Assembly (NCBI GenBank): GCA_943788245.1
Contig: CALSPN010000052.1
Coordinates: forward strand, 1-35,109
Source: an uncultured Verrucomicrobiae bacterium
Lineage (GTDB): Bacteria; Verrucomicrobiota; Verrucomicrobiia; Limisphaerales; AAA164-E04
Length of the DNA: 35,109 nucleotides
Reading direction: 5' to 3'
The notes beneath the pieces were generated by a model, which made no database searches, was not told the origin of the DNA, and worked only from the letters and a program-made list of their open reading frames with translations. The position numbers were made by a program, and so were the translations under genes. Below, piece after piece: positions 27,109 through 35,109 of the stretch (position 1 is its first letter; each line of letters starts with the position of its first letter).

Positions 27109-28391
27109 ATGGATATTCTGGAGACACTAAAGTGGCGAGGCTTGTTCGCTGATTGCACGGATTTGGAGGGACTCACCGAGCGCCTTTCAAAAGCCCCCCT
27201 CACGTTATATTGCGGATTCGATCCAACAGCAGACAGCCTTCACGTGGGCCATCTGGTTCCACTGATTGCGCTTCGACGTTTTCAAGATTTGGGGCACCAC
27301 CCCATTGCTCTGGCAGGAGGGGCGACTGGTTCCATCGGAGATCCAAGTGGCAAGAGCGCCGAACGACAACTGCTTAGCAGAGAACAACTCAACCATAATA
27401 TCACGCAAGTGAACGAGCAGTTGAAGCGCCTCCTGGACTTTGAAGCTTCCGAAAACCCCGCGCGCTTGTTTGATAATGCGGAATGGGTAGGTGGGATTTC
27501 CTACCTCGATTTCCTGCGTGATATTGGAAAACATTTCACGGTCAACGTCATGATTGCCAAAGAGTCCGTTCGCGCACGCATGGAGGATCGCGATGTCGGC
27601 ATCAGCTACACTGAGTTCAGTTACATGCTACTGCAGGCTTTTGATTTTTATCACTTGAATCAAAATGCCAACTGTGAACTCCAGATAGGGGGAAGTGACC
27701 AGTGGGGGCAATATCACCATGGGGATGGAATTGACCCGCAAAAAAAGCGGGAAAACATACCTTCGGACTCACCCTGCCCCTGATCACAAAGGCGGACGGT
27801 ACCAAATTTGGCAAAACAGAAGCAGGCGCAATCTGGCTCGACCCCAAACGAACCAGTGTCTACCGATTCTACCAATTCTGGATTCGCACGGATGATCGTG
27901 ACGCAATCAAGTATTTGAAATACTTCACTTTTTTACCAAAGGAGGAAATCGAGCGACTCGAATCCATCCACCAGGAGAGGCCTGAAAAACGTGAGGCCCA
28001 GAAGGCACTGGCTCGTGCCATGACAGATTTAATTCATGGAGAATCCGCAACACAGGAAGCGGAGCGCGCCAGTGAGATCTTGTTTGGTGGAGATCTCGAT
28101 GGCATTACGGAACAGACCTTCAACGATGTACTTGGTGAAGTTCCGACGGTGACAGCAGAAATGAGCGAAATGGGATCAGAAGGGTTCCCGCTCGTCAATG
28201 CACTCGCACTCGCAGGCTTGGCACCATCCAAGGGACAGGCTCGAAAAGACATCAAGGGAGGCGGTGCCAACTTGAACAATCAACGAGAGCAGGATCCTCA
28301 AAGAGCCATCACTGAAGACGACCTTTTATTCGATAAGCATATCCTCCTGAGAAAAGGAAAGAAACATTACGCAGTGATCACGTTCCGATAA
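27109..28391 (+). CDS. tyrS: Tyrosyl-tRNA synthetase (two frame breaks)
   Basis: Charges tRNA-Tyr in the cytoplasm. The class I HIGH motif is H-V-G-H at residues 45-48 ('DSLHVGHLVPL'). 'GGSDQWGNITMGMELTRK' is the tyrosine-binding region. The KMSKS equivalent is K-F-G-K-T in 'ADGTKFGKTEAGAIWLD', as in other bacterial TyrRS. A C-terminal S4 domain begins near 'LVNALALAGLAPSKGQARKD'. The frame changes from 1 to 2 near 27709 (GGGGGCAAT) and from 2 to 3 near 27759 (AACATACC). Removing one base at each gives exactly 427 codons, a normal length. The 287-bp upstream gap after the rpsA terminator shows no clear T-box or other leader. Confidence 0.95.
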
Positions 28392-28486
28392 ATGAGTCAC
28401 CCCTGAAATCACGGCGAGAAAGAGGAAACTGACTGCATCTGGCAATTTTCGCTCCATTCAGGGCCCCAATAAAACACGAGCCATGG

Positions 28487-28762
28487 TTACAGCATCGATA
28501 GACACCTGTTGAGTGCTGAAGTTATTGTCAAATCCGATTCATAACGGCTCAAACTCTTAAAAAAACACAGCTGGTATATGCTTAGGCCACGAACAGGTTC
28601 CTGTGCTGGCGCAATGAGCACTTGGATCGTATTGCCGTCGCTGGCTGGGTCTAAGATCACTTTGAACCGGGTCCCGCCATCAAACATCAGCAAACTCGAA
28701 CTGGATGAATCAGAATGAAAAACCTCCAAAGGTTCGTCCTTGATTGCACGGAACAGCGACAA
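28487..28762 (-). CDS. Doubtful hypothetical protein, 91 aa
   Basis: A TTG-started frame with an in-frame stop about 12 nt upstream. It contains a serine run ('FHSDSSSSSLLMFDGGTRFK') and 'VILDPASDGNTIQVLIAPAQ', which reads like a beta-rich domain fragment. There is no clear ribosome-binding site, and I recognise no family. It could be a fragment of a secreted-protein domain or a chance frame. Confidence 0.25.
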   Translation of the reverse strand: MSLFRAIKDEPLEVFHSDSSSSSLLMFDGGTRFKVILDPASDGNTIQVLIAPAQEPVRGLSIYQLCFFKSLSRYESDLTITSALNRCLSML

Positions 28763-28845
28763 TACGAAGAGGATTTAATCAGAAGAAGTCACCCATTTTC
28801 CTTGGCCTCTGAGGCGAAGTGCTTGCACCCTGAAAATCTCCTTTG

Positions 28846-28901
28846 TTAAACCATGGGATAAGTTCACACAGCCATGGTTTAACCATAAATGGCCCTATGG
28901 T
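28846..28901. repeat. Paired inverted repeats built on CCATGG/CCATA
   Basis: TTAAACCATGG (28846-28856) and CCATGGTTTAA (28872-28882) form a perfect 11-bp inverted repeat with a 15-nt loop. It is followed directly by ACCATA (28882-28887) and TATGGT (28896-28901). It lies just beyond the end of the giant gene and could be its transcript end, but lacks a T-run. Confidence 0.6.
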
Positions 28902-28956
28902 AAGGAGGCTCGGCTTTTACTTCTTTCACGTCATTTTGAAAATGGGATAGGAGTAT

Positions 28957-31900
28957 CTAATCTGTGACATAAACTCTATAAAACCGTCGTTCACTGATAA
29001 GCGCCTCATTGTCAATATAGTTAAAATTACCATCGACTGAACTCGTTGAAATAAGTTCAACCCAGTTTTCAAAATCTTCGGTCCCCTCAATGACAAAGGT
29101 AATATCAGGCACCGTCTGTATTTCAAATTGCATACCTAAATCAGCAATCGTGACGCTTTGAACAGTAAGACCGACTTCCAATTCATAAGCTAGATTCACT
29201 ATCCCTGTCGCGGCCTCAACACCATCAACAGCCACATAATAAATAGTATCCTTCGATGCATTAAATGTCACTGAGCTGTCCAGTCCGTCAGCGCCACTGT
29301 CATTATCACATGTAATTTCAATGAGATCCCCAAAACTACTACCAGTGGATGTGTAAACACCCATGACAGTATCAAAATCGCTACCATCGGTTGAAATGGT
29401 TAATTCTCCATCAGTCGGCGACTGGTAGGCAAACCACTGGGATGCACCTCCAGCAATGCCACAGTGATCTGGTTCGCCTGCTTCCTTGACAGCTCCAAAG
29501 GTGTTGAAAATTTGCGCGCCCGTGAATCCGGTAGCTAGAGAAGCTGCTCGCGACTGGAAGATAGAACCGAAGAGCTGTGGCTGAAATTGAGGTTGTGGAT
29601 TGAGATCCAAAACATTGAAAAACAAGTCAGCAAATTTTTGTTCTAGAACTAGTTCGCGAATAATTTTGCCTCGTCTGGGAACATTGACAGTCATATGTGC
29701 ATACTTGGTACGATCAGTCGTATCACCAACAGTGACAGAGATCCAATAGACCCCGGCATCTCCTGCCTGAGCGGTAGCGATATCCAGTGTCGTGCCAGTT
29801 GCACCAGGAATAGGAATATTATTGTGAATCCACTGAAGCTGAACGTCCTCAATATTGCCAGAAATGGATGTGGTCAACTGATAAGGCTCACCTATGCTGA
29901 CTGTATTATATTCGGGTATAATCCTAATCTTAGGAAAACTAACCACCTGCGTAATATCTATTTCCCAACTAAAAAGGATGTTCCCAGTTGCCCCATTGAA
30001 GCCACCAATAGCTATAAGGTATTCTCTCCCAATTTCTGCATTGAACTGCAGTCTACTGGTGGAAAATCCACCTCGGTCATCGTCTGATTCAATCTCTGTC
30101 AACTGCGTCAAGGAATTACCTTCATAGACTGCCATGACTGTGTCAAAGCTGGAGCCCTGCAGAGAAAGAGTAGCCAATCCTGATGCAGCAGGCTGCCAAC
30201 GATACCAAATTGTGTTTCCTGTTCGCTTGTTGCTGTGACGCGGCTCCCCATTTTCAGTCGTTGCTTGAGAGTTTGAGGTGCGAATAAACCCTGAATTAGA
30301 TTCTATGGCTATGGCTTCTGCAAAATCATCCGCTCCGCCCTGGACTTGCCAGTCCAGAGAAACAATAACAGCTTCGCTAATCACTGTATCTGAACTATTT
30401 TCCGCACGGAAAACGTAGCTTCCTGAATTCTCGCGCGTTATGTTTGGTAAGATGGGCAAGGTAGACTGGTCGGCACCAAGCAACCTTTCACCATTTAAAA
30501 ACCATTGATATTGCATAGGTTCAGATCCAGCGACCCCAAAATCTAAAGTTAAGCCAGATCCTTGTGGAAGAAATGAATCACTGGGTTGTATACTAAAAGA
30601 GGGTGGTATTACTGGCTCTGCAACGACAACAATCAATACCGTAACGATATCTGCATCCCCATCGCTATCTGCAATCGAGTAAGTAAAGCTATCGTTCCCG
30701 TTGTAATCAGCTATGGGGGCATAGGTAAAGCTACCATCACTGTTTAACGTCAACGTCCCGTTCTCAGGCTCAGTCACCAGTGTGGCAGCTAGTGCTCCAC
30801 CATCTCCTCCTATGCTGTCGTTGGATAGCAACCCTCTGTCGAACTCAACTCTCAACGTATTATCCTCATCCACGCTGTATGAGTCATCCTGAGCCAGTGG
30901 ATGATCATTCACGCTCTTCACATCAATCGAAACCGACCCGGTTGAGGTTGTTCCATCGATGTCAGTGATCGTATACATAAAAGCATCAGATCCATTAAAG
31001 TCAGGACTAGGAATATACATGAGGCTTCCTTGTTCATTGATTTTCAAAGTCCCGTTAAGTGGAGATGTGTTTGAACTGACCACGAGTACCCCTCCATCTC
31101 CTCCTATATTGTCGTTGTCTAATACTCCACTGCCGCCCTCAACTATGAGTCTTCCATCCTCATCCACGCTGTAAGAATCATCCTGAGCCAATGGACTGTC
31201 ATCCACGCTGTTGACGGTGATCCTTACCGTTGCCGTATCTGTATCCCCATCACTGTCGGCAATCGAATAGGTAAAGCGATCATTTCCGTTGTAATCAGCC
31301 GAGGGAACGTAAGAAAAACTACCATCACTATCTAAGGTCAAGGTCCCTTTGTCCGGAACAGTCATCTGCTTGACGGTTAGTACGCCTCCATCTCCTCCTA
31401 TGCTGTCGTTGGAAAGCAACCCACTGTCGACCTCGACAGTCAAACCATTATCCTCATCCACAGTGTACGAGTCATCCGCAGCTAATGGATTATCACCCAC
31501 ACTGTTGACGGTGATCCTTACCACCCCTGTTGAAGTTGTTCCGTCAATATCAGCAATCGAATAGCTGAAGCTATCGTTTCCGTTGTAATCAGCCAAAGGA
31601 ACATAAGTGAAACTACCATCAACGTTTAACTCCAAGGTCCCGTTACTAGGTTCGATTACACGCACAGCGGCTAATATACCCCCATCTCCTCCTATGCTAT
31701 CGTTGGAGAGCAAACCACTGTCAATCCCTACGCTCAACATTTCATCCTCATCCACAGTGTAAGAGTCATCCTGAGCTAATGGACTGTCATTCACACTGTT
31801 GACGGTGATCGTTACCACCCCTGTTGAAGTTGTTCCGTCGATATCGGCAATGGTATATTTGAAAGTGTCAAACCCGTTAAAATCTGGATGAGGAGTATAG

Positions 31901-34900
31901 ATCAGGCTTCCATCTTCGCTCAGGGCTAGCGTGCCGCTGAACGGAGATGTATGAGCACTCACAACAAGTGCCCCGCCATCTCCTCCTGTAACTGTCATTA
32001 ATCAATACTCCACTGCCTCCGGGAACAACAAGTTTTCCATCCTCGTCTACGCTGTAAGTATCATCCTGAGCTAATGGACTGTCATTAACAGCAGTCACAC
32101 TCACTGTTGATGTAACCTTCGCACTGCTGTCATTGCCATCGTTGAGTACCCAGGTGATGATCCGGGAACTGGTATTCGGGGGTGTCAGAAGTATTGTTGT
32201 AAGTTACTGACTCCAGCGCTGTCTCATAGTTGGCCTTGCTGGCTGAACCAGTAAGACTCATGATACCGCTTTCTGGTTCCCAATTTCCAGTGATCCCATT
32301 TTGGGCCTGAAACTCGAGCACATCCTCCCTGCTCACATAGCCAGTAGAAATAGTAATCGTCGCTGATTCAAGGTGAGTGTCATCGACATCAACCACACTC
32401 AGGGTCCGGTCAATCATTTTAGCTCCATCGTTCTCAGTGAAGGCCAATGAATCCCCTGTACCTAACAATGCTGGAACATCGTTGATTGCTATCACATTCA
32501 CAGTCGATAAAATCCTTAGACTGTTATCAGTTCCATCATTGATTAACCAGGCTATGGTGCGCGAATCGGTATTCGGTGCATCAGAAGTATTGTTGTAAGT
32601 CAACGACTCCAGGGCTGTTTGGTAGTTAGCCATGCTGGCTTTACCGTTCAAAGTCATGATGCCACTCTCAGCATCCCAGATACCTACGATGCCGTTCTGA
32701 TTATTGAACCCAAGCACATCCTCGCTATGATTATAGCCTGAAGATATATGAATAGTAGCAGATTGAAGATCCGTATCATCAGCATCAGTCACGATCAAAT
32801 TGCCATCGATCACGGTGGCACCATCGTTCTCTGTAAAAATCAGTGCTCCACCTGAGCCCCTAACGGTCGGGGCATCGTTGATTTCTGTCACGTTGATGTT
32901 AAAAACACCCTCGATGGGAGCGGCTTCATCCTCTCCATCATCGGCAAGGCTGAAGGCAAAACCATCTTCAAGGGTTTCACTCCCATCATGTACATAGATC
33001 ACGCGACTGTTATCGACATCTTCCTGAGTAAAGTTCGTGATGATGACTCCCGCACCTGTCGTCAACTCCAACTGCCCGTGAACCGAAGCACTGCTCACAG
33101 TGTAAGTCAGTCCGGCAGGGGCATCATCCGGATCACTTGCCTGGAGCATCGCCCCCCGTGATAGCTAGAGACTCAGACTCCTTAACCGTGCCTCCTGTGT
33201 TGGTCACAACCGTTGGGGCATCGTTGAGTGCTGTCACACTGATACTGAACGTGCCTGTTGCTGCACTGACTGCATCCTCTCCCCCATCGGCAAGACTGAA
33301 GGCAAAACCATCTTCAAGGCTTTCACCCCCATCATGCTTGTAGATCACCCGATCACTATCGATGTCCTCTTGAGTAAAAACTGTGATGGGCACCCCCGCA
33401 CCTGTCGTCAACTCCAACTGCCCGTGAACCGAAGCACTACTCACAGTGTAGATCAGTCCGGCTCCGGCATCATCCGGATCTCCTTGCCTGGAGCATCAAG
33501 CCCCCGTGATAGCTCACTGAGACTCTGACTCCGTAAGCCGTGACGCTCCTGTGTTGGTCGCAACCGTTGGGGCATCGTTGACGGCGATCACACGTGATAT
33601 TGAAGGTGCCCGTGGAACTGCACTGACTTCATCCTCCCCCCCATCGGCGAGGCTGAAGGCAAAACCATCTTCAAGGCTCTCACCTCCATCATGCTCGTAG
33701 ATCGCCCGATCACTATCGATGTCCTCTTGAGTAAAAACTGTGATGGGCACCCCTGCCCCTGTCGTCAACTCCAACTGCCCGTTGAACCGAAGCACTGCTC
33801 ACAGTGTAGGTCAGTCCGGCAGGTAGCATCATCCGGATCCATTGCCTGAAGCATCGCCCCCGTGATAACTACAGTCTCAGACTCTTTAACCCTGCCTCCT
33901 GTGTTGGTCACAACCGTTGGGGCATCGTTGAGTGTTGCCACCCTGATACTGAACGTGCCTGTTGCTGCACTGGCTTCATCCTCTCCCCCATCGGCGAGGC
34001 TGAAGGCAAAACCATCCTCAAGGCTCTCACCCCCATCATGCTCGTAGATCACGCGACTGTTATCGATGTCCTCCTGGCTGAAGTTCCCGATGGCAACTCC
34101 AGCACCTGTCGTCAACTCCAATTGCCCGTTTACCGGAGCGCTAGTCACTGCGTAGGTCAAACCGGCTCCTGAATCATCCGGATCTCCTTCCTTGAGAAGA
34201 CGAGGCTGTAATGATAACTGAGCCTGCCCTCGCAACACTTACTCCTGTATTGGTTGCGATCGTGGGTGCATCATTGACCACTGTCACGCTCACCGCCGAT
34301 GTCACCGCTGAACTGTTTTCATACCCATCATTGATCACCCAGGTGATCGTGCGCGCACTGGTGTTCGGGTCCTCGGAGGTATTGTTGTAGGTCAGCGACT
34401 CCAGCGCCGTCTCGTAGTTGGCCTTGCTCGATGTCCCACTCAGACTCATTACTCCGCTCCCGGAGTCCCAGCTGCCACTGATCCCATTCTGCGCCCTGAA
34501 CCCAAGCACATCCTCACTGCTTACATAGCCTGAAGATATCGTGATCGCCGCTGACTCTAGATGCGTGTCATCCACAGTCCGCCACACTCAGGCTTCCGTC
34601 AATCGCTGTCGCTCCGCCGTTTTCGGTAAAGGGCAATGTCCCGCCTGCATCCCCCAGCGTCGGAGCATCATTGGCTGCCGGGTCATACTCGGAGGTAGCC
34701 CTGCATGCAAAGTTAGCTATAGGGTCTCCCTTGAACCTCCACGTACCCCATCCACTGCCAAAGCGAACCCAAAAATCATCAAAGCTTTTCCCAATATTGG
34801 GCGGATCCGTCAACACAAGAGCAGCTCGATCCTTGCTGAAACCAGTAAGGCCATCGAATTTAACGGTCCAGGTAAACTTATCCGGGACTTCTACGTTGAT

Positions 34901-35109
34901 GCCCTGGATTACGGCAGTGTTGTAACCGGGGAGCAAAGTGAAAGGCTGACTTTCGTATATGAGCGTTCCCGGAGCCTTGTCATCAAGAACCAACTCTTCA
35001 CCATCATCTCTGTCAACAACCAACGCTTCACCATCATTTCTGTAGAACCTCAAAACGCATGTTTCATCGCCATCAGCTTCAAATTTCCCAAAATACTCGA
35101 ATTCAAATC
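28957..35109 (-). CDS. Giant exported repeat protein (cadherin/CSPG/Ig-like), 5' partial, many frame breaks
   Basis: At least about 2,040 residues lie in the window, and the N-terminus is beyond the right edge. In protein order: an unassigned beta-rich N-terminal part (35109-34660, 'FDDFWVRFGSGWGTWRFKGD'); a domain with 'GSGVMSLSGTSSKANYETAL' (about 34650-34250); four CSPG/cadherin-like repeats ('PVNGQLELTTGAGV', 'HDGGESLEDGFAFSLADGG'; about 34225-32870); two more copies of the 'ANYETALES' domain (about 32880-32110); five tandem-95-type repeats ('QDDSYSVDED', 'SIGGDGG', 'DYNGNDSFTYSIAD'; 32083-30616); an Ig-like domain ('YQWFLNGERLLGA'); a PPC-like domain ('WYRWQPAASGLATLSLQG'); a second Ig-like and a second PPC-like domain; and a C-terminal domain ending in 'RRFYRVYVTD'. 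At least eight frame changes occur between 35053 and 31998, all matching extra bases. Probably a cell-surface adhesin or matrix protein. No enzymatic domain is visible. Confidence 0.85.
30616..32083 (-). repeat. Five tandem 294-bp repeats (98-aa cadherin-like units)
   Basis: Units begin at about 32083, 31791, 31497, 31203 and 30909 with D-x-P-L-A-x-D-D-x-Y. The spacing is 294 bp: the CTGTTGACGGTGATC-like segment recurs near 31206, 31500 and 31794. Each unit contains G-G-D-G-G and a Y-x-I-x-D strand. The first unit carries one extra base (AGTTACAGG where the other copies have AGCATAGG). Confidence 0.88.
32870..34225 (-). repeat. Four tandem CSPG-like repeats of about 345 bp, nearly identical in DNA
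   Basis: The plus-strand marker GTCAACTCCAACTGCCCG (one copy has ATTGCCCG) starts at 33061, 33407, 33764 and 34111, giving spacings of 346, 357 and 347 bp. The excess over 345 (115 codons) equals the extra bases inferred from broken frames. Long stretches are almost identical between copies. Confidence 0.85.

Larger units (their letters stand above)
28392..28956. other. Intergenic region between tyrS and the giant surface-protein gene
   Basis: The two flanking genes converge here. The region holds one doubtful minus-strand frame (28487-28762) and a pair of inverted repeats at its right end (28846-28901). No classical terminator with a T-run is visible for either neighbour. Confidence 0.5.

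Noticed and set aside
27695..28391. Separate genes for the middle and C-terminal parts of TyrRS, or tyrS as a pseudogene
   Set aside because: Removing two bases gives a continuous TyrRS of exactly 427 codons with all motifs.
30616..34225. CRISPR array or non-coding satellite
   Set aside because: The regular repeats are 294 and about 345 bp, have no spacers, and translate as protein repeat units.

Overview
The window looks like a chromosomal segment of a member of the Verrucomicrobiota, or at least of the Planctomycetes-Verrucomicrobia group. The indicators are a PSCyt1-DUF1549-DUF1553 protein paired with a DUF1501 protein, a secreted Cys-type sulfatase, an Asp-box sialidase, and a giant exported repeat protein whose C-terminal domain ends in the 'RFYRV' style common in Verrucomicrobia. 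The genus cannot be decided from the sequence alone.

Layout. (1) 1-10022 is an accessory glycan-related region: a 5'-partial serine hydrolase, an N-acetylneuraminate-lyase-like aldolase (minus strand), then a plus-strand run of PSCyt1/DUF1549/DUF1553, DUF1501, a WD40-like protein and a sulfatase with gaps of 8-32 bp, then a sialidase-like protein (minus). (2) 10047-13681 is a minus-strand group: M29 aminopeptidase, ThrH phosphatase and a threonyl-tRNA synthetase without a TGS domain, with the sialidase downstream. (3) 14152-17438 is the conserved rpmH-rnpA-yidD-yidC-jag cluster with a strong terminator. (4) 17746-19784 holds a sugar kinase (KdgK-like) and a PHP-family phosphatase. (5) 19842-24041 is the minus-strand operon rpmI-rplT-pheS-pheT. 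(6) A gene-poor stretch of about 1 kb precedes rpsA (six S1 domains), followed by tyrS. (7) From 28957 to the right edge runs a giant minus-strand surface protein of cadherin-like, CSPG-like and Ig-like repeats, whose start lies outside the window.

The most striking property of the sequence is a set of at least 20 frame breaks in six genes, including the essential yidC and tyrS. Every one I could resolve is repaired by removing one base and none needs an added base. Removing them gives whole-codon genes of normal length (YidC 629 aa, TyrRS 426 aa, sulfatase 548 aa, PSCyt protein 672 aa). In the giant gene, neighbouring repeat copies show the extra bases directly. I read these as insertion-type sequencing or consensus errors, not as pseudogenes, and annotate each broken gene as one CDS.

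I did not find a clearly new biological system. The best candidates for follow-up are the possible sialic-acid/sulfated-glycan gene set with its embedded WD40 protein, the giant surface protein, a hairpin between rplT and pheS, and the gene-poor rpsA upstream region.
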